Source: CAZONU01 sp965370045
GTDB taxonomy: Bacteria > Planctomycetota > SZUA-567 > JAKLDR01
DNA length: 52,466 bases
Assembly: GCA_965370045.1 (NCBI GenBank)
Contig: CBDUSI010000014.1
Location: 1 to 52,466, forward strand
Direction: 5' to 3'
Part shown: positions 25,410 through 32,991 of the stretch, piece by piece
Position numbering within the stretch: the first letter of the stretch is position 1
Layout of the letters: each line of letters opens with the position of its first letter
Translations under genes and position numbers: made by a program
Notes under the pieces: model-generated
Told to the model about the DNA's origin: nothing
Databases searched by the model: none
What the model saw: only the letters and a program-made list of their open reading frames with translations

Positions 25410-25438
25410 ATTGTGCCTTGGCGGCGTCTCTTTTGCAA
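25410..25438 (-). promoter_or_regulatory. Possible promoter of the Ig/TPR-addB-addA unit
   Basis: On the minus strand TTGCAA (25438-25433), a 17-nt spacer and CACAAT (25415-25410), inside the only AT-rich patch upstream of the gene. The -10 match is weak; TATATT at 25410-25405 is an alternative. Confidence 0.35.
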
Positions 25439-25462
25439 GACCATAGGGGGCTCAAAAATGAC

Positions 25463-25491
25463 TTGACAGCTTCCGTGGGGCCGGGGAGAAT
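25463..25491 (+). promoter_or_regulatory. Promoter of the coiled-coil gene upstream of mreB
   Basis: TTGACA (25463-25468), a 17-nt spacer and GAGAAT (25486-25491). The leader of about 115 nt contains a perfect hairpin GTCCCGA/TCGGGAC (25536-25557, 8-nt loop). Confidence 0.6.
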
Positions 25492-25611
25492 CGCGGCGCT
25501 GAACCGGTCGACGGCACTGGAGAACGTCCATTCCGGTCCCGAGGGCCGCGTCGGGACTCATGCGGGGGAGCCGCTGGAACTCAAAGGCTCGGGTGACGGG
25601 AGGAACTGTCC

Positions 25612-26487
25612 GTGAGCACAATCTCTAAAATCTTCGTGATCCTCAACTTGGTGCTGGCGGTGGCCTTCGCTACCTTTGCGGTCACGCTGTACTCTAAACG
25701 GGTGCACTACCACCACCAGAGGGAAGAGCTGAAGTTGGAGATGGACGCCGCGATCAGTAAACGCGACGCCACAATCGTAGAGCGCGACGCCACAATCAAA
25801 GATGTCACCGCCAAGCTCACGGACGCCGATCGCTTGAAGGTCGGGTACAAGAACGAGTTCGAGAAGGCCTCCAAGCGGGAGATCGAGGCTAAGGTCCAGA
25901 AGGTCGCCGCCGACCAGATGTCCAAGCAGGCCATGGATCAGAAGGAGGTGCTCATCAAGAGCGCCGACGCCATGCGCGGCGAGCTGGCGAGCATTCGCAA
26001 GGTGGTGGTGGCCCTCAAGGAGCGCGAGACCGTCCTGCGCGCCAACACCGCCGACCTCAAGAATCAGCGCGACGACCTCAAGACCGATGTCAACAAGGCC
26101 CGCGCGGACCTCAACGAGTTGCACCGCGACCACAAGCGCGTCGCCGAGGAACTGGCCAACGCCGAATACGTGATCGCCACCATGATCAAGAAGGGCCACG
26201 ACGTCTACAAGATCGTGGGGCCCGGCGCGCTGGGCACCATCCCCGACGTGCGCACCAAGGTGGTCGACATCCGCCCGGCCACCGGCCACGTGGCCCTGGG
26301 CGCCGGCAAGAAGTCGGGCATCAAGGAAGGCTTCATCTTCCTGATTCACCGCGGCGACCGCTACGTCGGCAAGGTGCGGGTAACCACCGTGTGGGACAAC
26401 TTCAGCGGCGGCACCATCGTCGAGCGCAAGGCGCCCATCAAGGCCGGCGACGATGCGATGACCGACACCACGCCCGGCGGCGGCTGA
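25612..26487 (+). CDS. Membrane-anchored coiled-coil protein with C-terminal beta domain (MreC-like architecture)
   Basis: The protein has 291 residues. The start is GTG at 25612 after GGGAGG. One TM helix (IFVILNLVLAVAFATFAVTLY, about 7-27) is followed by a long coiled coil (about 35-190) containing a perfect seven-residue repeat (RDATIVE/RDATIKD). A small beta domain follows: 'TKVVDIRPATGHVALGAGKK', 'SGIKEGFIFLIHRGDRYVGK', 'VRVTTVWDNFSGG'. The TM, coiled coil, beta order is the same as MreC, although sequence similarity is not apparent. It lies just upstream of the mre genes and is followed by a small membrane protein. A role in envelope or morphogenesis is inferred from position only. Confidence 0.65.
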   Translation: MSTISKIFVILNLVLAVAFATFAVTLYSKRVHYHHQREELKLEMDAAISKRDATIVERDATIKDVTAKLTDADRLKVGYKNEFEKASKREIEAKVQKVAADQMSKQAMDQKEVLIKSADAMRGELASIRKVVVALKERETVLRANTADLKNQRDDLKTDVNKARADLNELHRDHKRVAEELANAEYVIATMIKKGHDVYKIVGPGALGTIPDVRTKVVDIRPATGHVALGAGKKSGIKEGFIFLIHRGDRYVGKVRVTTVWDNFSGGTIVERKAPIKAGDDAMTDTTPGGG

Positions 26488-26509
26488 GGCTGGCGGGGAG
26501 GATATGCCG

Positions 26510-26725
26510 ATGGCTGACGAAGATAAACCCGTAGGCTCGGACAAGCCGCGCAGCAACATCTACACGATCATGCTGCTGGTGACCATGGCCGCCTACATCG
26601 CCGGGATTGCCCTGCTGGTCATGGAGATGCAGGACACCGCCAACTTCCGTCACCAACTGATGGGAGACAAGCAGTACCCGACGGCCAGCAGCCAGGAAGC
26701 CAGCCCGACACCCAAGAAGAAATAG
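26510..26725 (+). CDS. Small single-pass membrane protein
   Basis: The protein has 71 residues. GGGGAGG at 26495-26501 is 8 nt from the ATG at 26510 but only 2 nt from the in-frame ATG at 26504, so 26510 is chosen. A polar N-terminus precedes one TM helix (IYTIMLLVTMAAYIAGIALLV), then a short polar tail ending PTPKKK. It starts 22 nt after the coiled-coil gene and is presumably cotranscribed. It is likely a partner of that protein, with no recognisable family. Confidence 0.6.
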   Translation: MADEDKPVGSDKPRSNIYTIMLLVTMAAYIAGIALLVMEMQDTANFRHQLMGDKQYPTASSQEASPTPKKK

Positions 26726-26895
26726 TCTCCCTGGCCGCCAGGGGCCGCCTCCGCTGGGGGGGGCGGCGATAGCGGAGATTTTGCTGTTCCCCCGGGGCGG
26801 GGGCGACGATAAGATAAATGAAGAGCGAGGGGGCTCAGAGCAAGCTCTGAGCCTCGTTTCTAGCGAGAGGGGCCAGACAGCTTCGGAGCGAGCAA
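26726..26895 (+). promoter_or_regulatory. Intergenic leader of mreB with hairpins
   Basis: CCCTGG/CCAGGG just after the stop may terminate the upstream pair. An AT-rich GATAAGATAAAT (26808-26819) could hold a -10 box. A perfect 10-bp stem GGCTCAGAGC/GCTCTGAGCC with a 2-nt loop lies at 26833-26854, followed by TCGTTTCT. It is either a terminator or a 5' stem-loop of the mre transcript; I cannot tell which. Confidence 0.4.
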
Positions 26896-27954
26896 GTGAA
26901 TTTCCCTTTCCTGGGTAGATTTCTTTCCAAGGACATCGGCATAGACCTGGGCACGGCCACCACGCTGGTCTACGTGCGCGGCGAGGGCATCGTGCTGGCC
27001 GAACCCTCGGTGGTGGCGGTCTACAAGGGCACCAGCCGGGTGCTTCTGGGGGGCGAGGCCGTCGGCGAGGTGGCCAAGGCCATGCTCGGCAAGACCCCCG
27101 GGAACATCGAGGCCATTCGCCCCATGCGCGACGGGGTCATCGCCGACTACAACATTACCGAGGCCATGCTGCGCTACTTCATCCGCAAGGTGCAGCCGCA
27201 CTCCTGGGGGCTGGCCCCCCAGGTGGTCATCGCCGTTCCCAGCGGCATCACCAGCGTGGAGAAGACCGCGGTCCGAGAGAGCGCCAAGCGGGCGGGCGCC
27301 AGCCACGTGCACCTGGTTTCGGAGCCCAAGGCCGCGGCCATCGGCGTGGGGCTGCCGGTGGGCGAGCCGGTAGCCAACATGATCGTGGACATCGGCGGCG
27401 GCACCACCGAGGTGGCGGTCATCTCCCTGGGCGGCATCGTGACCTCGGAAAGCCTGCGCATCGCCGGAGACGAGTTCGACGAGGCCATCAGCGATCACAT
27501 GCGCCGGACCTACAACCTCATGATCGGCGAGTCCACCGCCGAGCGCGTCAAGATCGAGCTGGGCTCGGCCTATCCTCTCGAAGAGGAGCGCACCATGGTG
27601 GTCAAGGGCCGGGATCTCATCGCCGGCCTGCCGCGCACCGCGACTATCCGCAGCGAGGAGATACGCGAGGCGGTCAAGGGCCCAGTGGACTCCATCCTCG
27701 GCGCGGTCAAGCAGACCCTGGAGCGCACGCCGCCCGAGCTCTCCGCCGACCTCATCGACCGGGGCATCATCCTGGCCGGCGGCGGAGCGCTGCTGCGGGG
27801 CCTGGACAAGCTGATCGGCCGGGAAACCGGGCTGCCCGTCTCCGTGGCCGACGACCCCATGACCTCCGTGGTCCGGGGCACCGGCGGCATTCTCGAGGAC
27901 CTGGACCGCCCCGACGTTCGCGAACTCCTGGAAGCCGACTCGGACGTCAGCTAG
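26896..27954 (+). CDS. mreB: Rod-shape-determining actin homologue MreB
   Basis: The protein has 352 residues with a GTG start. Actin-fold nucleotide motifs: 'DIGIDLGTATTLVYVRGEGI' (phosphate 1), 'VANMIVDIGGGTTEVAVISL' (phosphate 2), 'GIILAGGGALLRGLDKLI' (adenosine). 'EPKAAAIGVGLPVGEP' is typical of MreB. The N-terminal 'NFPFLGRFLSKD' could be a short amphipathic membrane helix. It directs lateral wall synthesis together with MreC, MreD, PBP2 and RodA, all of which follow in order on the same strand. Confidence 0.98.
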   Translation: MNFPFLGRFLSKDIGIDLGTATTLVYVRGEGIVLAEPSVVAVYKGTSRVLLGGEAVGEVAKAMLGKTPGNIEAIRPMRDGVIADYNITEAMLRYFIRKVQPHSWGLAPQVVIAVPSGITSVEKTAVRESAKRAGASHVHLVSEPKAAAIGVGLPVGEPVANMIVDIGGGTTEVAVISLGGIVTSESLRIAGDEFDEAISDHMRRTYNLMIGESTAERVKIELGSAYPLEEERTMVVKGRDLIAGLPRTATIRSEEIREAVKGPVDSILGAVKQTLERTPPELSADLIDRGIILAGGGALLRGLDKLIGRETGLPVSVADDPMTSVVRGTGGILEDLDRPDVRELLEADSDVS

Positions 27955-27990
27955 GGGCGGCAAGGTGCTCCCCCGCGCCCCGCGCGTATC

Positions 27991-28842
27991 ATGATTAAGC
28001 TCAATCGTATCCGGATAATCCTGCTCTCGCTGGCCGCCTCCGTCCTGATTCTGGCCGTGCCCGCGGTAATTTCCCGGCGGGTGCGCCTGGCCGCCGCGGA
28101 CCTCTTCGAGCCGATCACCTCAACGGCGCGCAACCTGCTGGGCGGGGTCCGCGCGCGAATCCGAACCTTTGGCCGGGGCACCCAACTGCAGCAGGAGTTG
28201 GAGAAGGAGCGCGGGAAGCGCCTGGAACTGGAGACCCGCCTGGCCGAGAAGGCCGAGGAACTGGCCCGCTACAAGCGCACCCACGAGGAGATCAAGGAAC
28301 TCCGCAGGGTCCTGGACGAGGCCCGCTACCGGGGGGAGGCCCTGGCCGCCAACGTCATCCGCCGGCCGGGCAAGTGGGAGAGCCACGAGCTGATTGTCGA
28401 CCGGGGGGCGGCCAGCGGGGTCGAGGCCCGCCTGCCGGTGCTGGCCGGAGAGGCGGTCCTGGGCGTGGTGGAGAATGCCACCGAGAACACCGCCCGGGTC
28501 CTGACCCTGGGCCATCCCAAGGTGGCGGTGCCGGCGCGCATTGTGGAAACTCGCCAGCAGGGCCTGGTGGAGACCTCCGGCGGACGGCTCAAGCTCCGCT
28601 TCGTGATCCGCGACCCGTCCCATCCCGTGCAGCGCAACCACACGGTGGTTACCAGCGGGCTCGCCGGGATATTTCCCCCGGGCTGCCTGATCGGAACGGT
28701 GGCCGCCGGGGTGGCCCCCGCGGAGGGCAAGCCCTTCTACGACATCACCGTCGACCCGCCGCGCACCAGGCCCAATCCCGAGGTGGTCTGGGTGCTCACC
28801 AGGCCGGCGCCGGCGAGCAGCAGCAAGAGGCGAGGTGAGTAG
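27991..28842 (+). CDS. mreC: Rod-shape-determining protein MreC
   Basis: The protein has 283 residues. A TM helix (IILLSLAASVLILAVPAV, about 9-27) is followed by a coiled coil (about 60-110: QQELEKERGKRLELETRLAE) and the double beta-barrel with 'RRPGKWESHELIVDRGAASG', 'VLAGEAVLGVVENATENTAR' and 'VVTSGLAGIFPPGCLIGTVA', all typical of MreC. It scaffolds the elongasome in the periplasm and activates PBP2. It starts 36 nt after mreB. Confidence 0.95.
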   Translation: MIKLNRIRIILLSLAASVLILAVPAVISRRVRLAAADLFEPITSTARNLLGGVRARIRTFGRGTQLQQELEKERGKRLELETRLAEKAEELARYKRTHEEIKELRRVLDEARYRGEALAANVIRRPGKWESHELIVDRGAASGVEARLPVLAGEAVLGVVENATENTARVLTLGHPKVAVPARIVETRQQGLVETSGGRLKLRFVIRDPSHPVQRNHTVVTSGLAGIFPPGCLIGTVAAGVAPAEGKPFYDITVDPPRTRPNPEVVWVLTRPAPASSSKRRGE

Positions 28843-28901
28843 TTGCGCGTTTTTCGAATGACCGGGCCCCGCAAAGCTAGATGTACTTCGAGGAGTCCCC
28901 G

Positions 28902-29471
28902 GTGAAGAACTGGTTCCTGATCGTCGCCTTCATCCTCCTGGCGGTCACCGAGGTGTCCCTGGGCCCGGTGCTGGCCACCTCGGGCGGGGCGGGGCCTGAC
29001 CTGGTGCTGCTCCTGGCCGTCTACGTAGCGCTGGCCGCGCCCTGGAGCGTGCATCCCTTCTTCTACTTCGGACTGGGCACCTTCAGCGACCTCTTCGCCG
29101 TGCCCCGGCCGGGACTGCGCGGGTTCACCTACCTCATGGCCGCGCTGGCCATTGAGCGCTTGAGTCCCGGCACTCGCCGGCGCAATCCGCTGGTCTACGC
29201 GGTGCTGTGCGCCGTGGCCGGGCTGGGTGTCGAGTTCGTCTACCTGCTGGTCGCCGCGCGCGGCTGGCCGGCCGGACTGGTGGCGGCTTCGGACGTGGCG
29301 GTCAAGAGTGCGCTCTTGACCGGCCTTGCCGGCCTGGTCCTGGGCCCGGTGGCCAACCTCATGGCCCGGCTTTTCGGATGGCCGGTGGCGGGCACGCGGC
29401 TGTCCTGGAGCCAGCTGATGGCCGCGGCGGCCGCGGGCGCGGGCCGGGCCCCGCGCCCGAAGAAGCGGTGA
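28902..29471 (+). CDS. mreD: Rod-shape-determining protein MreD
   Basis: The protein has 189 residues from the GTG at 28902, which has AGGAG 6 nt upstream; an ATG at 28881 would add 7 residues but has no ribosome site. It is a hydrophobic protein of five or six TM helices ('FLIVAFILLAVTEVSLGPVL', 'LVLLLAVYVALAAPWSVHPF', 'GLGTFSDLFAVPRPGLRGFT', 'LVAASDVAVKSALLTGLAGL'). Sequence conservation in MreD is low; the call rests on topology and on the position between mreC and PBP2. Confidence 0.88.
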   Translation: MKNWFLIVAFILLAVTEVSLGPVLATSGGAGPDLVLLLAVYVALAAPWSVHPFFYFGLGTFSDLFAVPRPGLRGFTYLMAALAIERLSPGTRRRNPLVYAVLCAVAGLGVEFVYLLVAARGWPAGLVAASDVAVKSALLTGLAGLVLGPVANLMARLFGWPVAGTRLSWSQLMAAAAAGAGRAPRPKKR

Positions 29472-29474
29472 ATC

Positions 29475-31760
29475 ATGTTCGAGCGGCGCATGCAGCTGAT
29501 GGTGCTGGCCTTCCTGCTGCTGCTGTTGGCCTGCATCGGCAAGCTGGCCCAACTCCAGCTGTGGAGACACCCCAAGTACGCTCTGGCCGCGCTGAGCACC
29601 CTGACCAGCGAGGAGCTGGTCAGCGCCCCCCGCGGGCGTATCCTCGACTGTAACGGGAACGTTCTCGCCGAGGACGTGCCCAGCTTCGATATTTCCGTGC
29701 GGCCGCGTGAGCTGAGCCCCCACCTCCGCGAAGTGAACATCGAGACGCTGCGGAAGATCCGGGACATTCGCCAACGGCCCCTGGCCGGGTATCGCGCGGC
29801 ATTCGAGGGCGGATACGAGACGTTCGGCAAGCCCGAATACCGGCCCGAATACCGGCGCAAGTACGGGAAGATATGCGCGGAGGTCGGCGCCGACGAAGAT
29901 CCTTCCCCGGAGACGCTGCGTGATCTCCGGGCGCTCCACTACCGGGCCGAGCGCAGCGCGGCGATAGACCGGCTGGCCCACAACGAGCCCCTGGTCGCCG
30001 AGTTGGCCGCCAGGATCGTCTTCGCCGACGAGCGGTCCCGGACCCAGACCGAGGCCAACCGCCGCCGGCTGGCCAGCCAGCGCGTGGCCCGGGGCTTGGT
30101 GGCCTCGCTGGAACACGCCGTCAAGAACTACCGCGGTGACCCGCCCGCGGCGGTGAAGAACATCTCGCGAGCGTCCTGGTACCGCCTGCGGCTGCGCCAA
30201 CACTATCCGTTAATCTCCGGGGCCGAACCCTTCCCCGGCCTGGTGGCCACCACCAGCGTCCGGCGGCGCTATCCCCACGGGCGCAGGGCCAGCCACATCC
30301 TCGGCTACCTGACGTCAATGAAGGAGGGACATTACAGGCGCCTGGCCGTCAACCTGGACGGCATCAAGACCCGCGACCGCGCGCGCGACACCGACAAGCT
30401 TCGCGGCCGGCGCTGGTTCTTCAGGCCCAACGAAGGCGAACGCAACTGGCTGCGGCCGCGCGGCCAGCAGGTCCGGGGCCGGACCCTGCCCGACCAGCGG
30501 GTCGGCGACTACGGCGTCGAAAACTTCTTCAACCAGCACCTGCGCGGCCTGCACGCCTATCGCACCTGGCGGCTCAAGCTCCAGCCCGGGGGAATTCGCG
30601 GCGGCGAGAAGGAGCGGGAGCCGCTCTATTCCTCTCGGCCCCGGCGCGGTGGCGACGTCAAGCTGACCATCGATCTCGGCGTCCAACGCGCCGCGGAGAA
30701 AGCCCTGGCCAAGAGCGGCTCTCGCGGCGCGGTGGTGTTCCTGGACCCCAACACCGGGGGCATCGTGGCCATGGCCAGCAGGCCGGACTTCGACCCCACC
30801 GCTTTCGTGCGCCGGCGGGAGGGAGAGGTCGAGCGGCTCATGCGGGACCGCAGCAACCCGCTGTTCTGCCGCGCCTACCAGGGCACTTACCCGCCCGGTT
30901 CCGTATTCAAACCCATTCTGGGCATCGGCGCGCTTGAGGATGGGGTCATCCGGCCGCGCACAACCTTCTCCTGCTCGCACGGCGTCCAGGTTGGCAACCG
31001 CTGGTTCGAGTGCATGTCGACTCACGGCACGGTCGACTTCTACGACGGGGTCCGCAGGAGCTGCAACAGCTACTTCTATCACACCGGCCTGGCCATCAAC
31101 CGCCGCGACAAGAGCACGCTCAGCCGGTGGGGCCGGGCCTTCGGGCTGGGCCGCGCCACGGGCATCGAGCTGCCCGGCGAGGCCACGGGGCTCATGCCCG
31201 ACCCCGAATGGAAACGCAGGCGCCCCCGCAGACTGGGCGGCGGTCCCTGGACCGACGGCGACACCTGTAACGCGGCCATCGGGCAGGGCGCCACAGCGGT
31301 CACGCCCCTGCAGATGGCGGTGGCCATGGCGGCCTTCGCCAACGGCGGCAAGCTGGTCCGGCCCCACGTCCTGCACTCGCTGCTGCCCGGGCCTGCAAGC
31401 CGGAAGATCGAGTCGCGCCAGCTCGGCGAGCGAGGGAACCTGCCGCTCAAGAAGGGCAGCACCGCGCTCAAGCACATGCGCGAGGCCATGGTCCAGGTTG
31501 TCAACCGGCTGGGCACCGGGCAGCGGGCCAAGATGAAAAGCGTCGTGGTAGCCGGCAAGACCGGTTCCGCCCAGAACCGTCCGGGGGACCGCACCCATGC
31601 CTGGTTCTGCGGCTTCGCGCCCGCCGACGACCCCACTATTGCTTTCGCGGTGGTCCTTGAGAACGCCGGTCACGGCGGTCTAGAGGCCGCCCCTGTCGCC
31701 AAGGAGGTCCTGAAGGTGCTCTTCGAGGAGGAGGACGAAGAAGGGGAGAGCCGGGGATGA
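29475..31760 (+). CDS. mrdA: Penicillin-binding protein 2 (elongasome transpeptidase)
   Basis: The protein has 761 residues, longer than the usual ~630. An N-terminal TM anchor (MQLMVLAFLLLLLACIGKLA) is followed by 'APRGRILDCNGNVLAEDVPS', the class B PBP pedestal signature. Transpeptidase motifs: S-V-F-K in 'YPPGSVFKPI', S-C-N in 'RRSCNSYFYHTG', and KTG in 'VVAGKTGSAQN'. The extra length comes from Arg-rich insertions in the pedestal (about residues 85-215 and 275-345), one of which contains a perfect 12-nt tandem duplication (29832-29855, PEYRPEYR). It starts 3 nt after mreD and overlaps rodA by 4 nt. Confidence 0.95.
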   Translation: MFERRMQLMVLAFLLLLLACIGKLAQLQLWRHPKYALAALSTLTSEELVSAPRGRILDCNGNVLAEDVPSFDISVRPRELSPHLREVNIETLRKIRDIRQRPLAGYRAAFEGGYETFGKPEYRPEYRRKYGKICAEVGADEDPSPETLRDLRALHYRAERSAAIDRLAHNEPLVAELAARIVFADERSRTQTEANRRRLASQRVARGLVASLEHAVKNYRGDPPAAVKNISRASWYRLRLRQHYPLISGAEPFPGLVATTSVRRRYPHGRRASHILGYLTSMKEGHYRRLAVNLDGIKTRDRARDTDKLRGRRWFFRPNEGERNWLRPRGQQVRGRTLPDQRVGDYGVENFFNQHLRGLHAYRTWRLKLQPGGIRGGEKEREPLYSSRPRRGGDVKLTIDLGVQRAAEKALAKSGSRGAVVFLDPNTGGIVAMASRPDFDPTAFVRRREGEVERLMRDRSNPLFCRAYQGTYPPGSVFKPILGIGALEDGVIRPRTTFSCSHGVQVGNRWFECMSTHGTVDFYDGVRRSCNSYFYHTGLAINRRDKSTLSRWGRAFGLGRATGIELPGEATGLMPDPEWKRRRPRRLGGGPWTDGDTCNAAIGQGATAVTPLQMAVAMAAFANGGKLVRPHVLHSLLPGPASRKIESRQLGERGNLPLKKGSTALKHMREAMVQVVNRLGTGQRAKMKSVVVAGKTGSAQNRPGDRTHAWFCGFAPADDPTIAFAVVLENAGHGGLEAAPVAKEVLKVLFEEEDEEGESRG

Positions 31761-32866
31761 GGTTCGACCGCCGCGCGGTGAGCCTGCCGCTCAAGAAGCT
31801 GCCACTGATGCTCCTGGGCGCGGTTCTGGGGATGGTGGTCTTCGGGGCGCTCTTCGTGACCAGTGCGGCCGGCCACGAGGACGTCCCGCTGGCCAGCAAG
31901 CACCTCCTGTGGGCCGTCCTGGGGATGACGGTCTTCTTCGCTGTCTACGCCATCGACTTCCGAGTTTATCTACAGCTGAGCCCCATGTTCTTCGGCATCG
32001 CCCTGGTGGCCCTGGCCGCGGTGCTCTTCATGCCCGCGGTCAAGGGCGCGCATTCCTGGTTCCCCCTCGGGCCGGTCAAGCTCCAGCCCTCGGAGTTCAT
32101 GAAGATCGCCTACATCCTGCTCCTGGCCCGCTACCTGGCAAGCGCCCCCGAGACGCTCCGCCTGCGCGACCTGAGCGCGGCGCTGGGCATCATGCTGGTA
32201 CCCGTGGGGATGATTCTGATGCAGCCGGACCTGGGCACGGCCATGATCTTCATGCCCGTGGTGGCCGTGGCCGTCTTCGTGGCCGGCGCGCGTATCTGGC
32301 ACCTCAGCGCGCTGGGCGCCGGGGGGATCGGCGGTGGCTTCTTCCTGTGGCATTTCGTGATGAACTCCATCCAGAAGGGGAGGGTCTACGCCTGGCTCGA
32401 CCCCGAGCCCCACAAGCTGCAGCAGGCCTACCAACTCTACCAGTCGCAGATCGCCATCGGCTCGGGGGGACTGCTGGGCAAGGGGCTGGGGCAGGGAACC
32501 CAGAACCAGTTCGACCTCCTGCCCCTCAAGGAGAGCGACTTCATCTACGCGGTGGTCGCCGAGGAGGGCGGCTTCCTGCGCTCCTCGCTGCTGCTGGTGC
32601 TGCTGGCCGTCCTGGTGATGGCCGGGGCGATGATCGCGCTGCGCGCCCGGGACCGCGGCGGGCAGATTCTGGCCGCCGCGGCCACCGCGCTGCTGGCCGG
32701 GCAGGCGCTGATCAATATCGGAGTCACCCTGGGCCTGTTGCCCACCACCGGCATCACCTTGCCCTTCGTGAGCTACGGGGGCAGCTCGATGCTCACCAGC
32801 TTCATCGCTGTGGGCCTCTTGGCCAACGTCGCCGCCCGCCCCAAGGAACGGGGCATCTTCGGCTGA
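31757..32866 (+). CDS. mrdB: RodA (FtsW/RodA/SpoVE) peptidoglycan glycosyltransferase
   Basis: The protein has 369 residues with about ten TM helices. Family motifs: 'GAHSWFPLGPVKLQPSEFMK', 'LMQPDLGTAMIFMPVVAVAV', 'QSQIAIGSGGLLGKGLGQGT', 'DFIYAVVAEEGGFLRSSLLL', 'LGLLPTTGITLPFVSYGGSS'. It polymerises lipid II in partnership with PBP2. Its ATG overlaps the PBP2 stop (ATGA), as is usual for coupled pairs. It is the last gene of the mre operon; a GC-only palindrome CGCCCCCGGGGGCG follows the stop. Confidence 0.96.
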   Translation: MRFDRRAVSLPLKKLPLMLLGAVLGMVVFGALFVTSAAGHEDVPLASKHLLWAVLGMTVFFAVYAIDFRVYLQLSPMFFGIALVALAAVLFMPAVKGAHSWFPLGPVKLQPSEFMKIAYILLLARYLASAPETLRLRDLSAALGIMLVPVGMILMQPDLGTAMIFMPVVAVAVFVAGARIWHLSALGAGGIGGGFFLWHFVMNSIQKGRVYAWLDPEPHKLQQAYQLYQSQIAIGSGGLLGKGLGQGTQNQFDLLPLKESDFIYAVVAEEGGFLRSSLLLVLLAVLVMAGAMIALRARDRGGQILAAAATALLAGQALINIGVTLGLLPTTGITLPFVSYGGSSMLTSFIAVGLLANVAARPKERGIFG

Positions 32867-32896
32867 CGCCCCCGGGGGCGCCCCTCCAAAAAGAGC

Positions 32897-32926
32897 TTGA
32901 CTGGCCTCAGGGCCGGGCCATAGAAT
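32897..32926 (+). promoter_or_regulatory. Promoter of the DUF2961/GH172 gene
   Basis: TTGACT (32897-32902), an 18-nt spacer and TAGAAT (32921-32926). Confidence 0.7.
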
Positions 32927-32930
32927 CAGC

Positions 32931-32950
32931 GTGCGCATACGATTGCGCAC
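32931..32950 (+). promoter_or_regulatory. 5'-terminal stem-loop or operator of the GH172 gene
   Basis: GTGCGCA (32931-32937) and TGCGCAC (32944-32950) form a perfect 7-bp stem with a 6-nt loop, starting at about the expected transcription start. It could be an RNA stem protecting the 5' end or a DNA operator overlapping +1. Confidence 0.45.
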
Positions 32951-32991
32951 GGGGTTTTCGTGAGGCCGCCGGCCGGCCGGGAGGAGGAGTC

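Noticed and set aside
26833..26854. tRNA or small RNA gene before mreB
   Set aside because: A single 10-bp stem with a 2-nt loop; no cloverleaf, anticodon arm or CCA-adjacent acceptor pairing.
31909..32991. N-terminal extension of the GH172 frame
   Set aside because: It is the off-frame shadow of rodA; a promoter, ribosome site and GTG at 32992 mark the true start.
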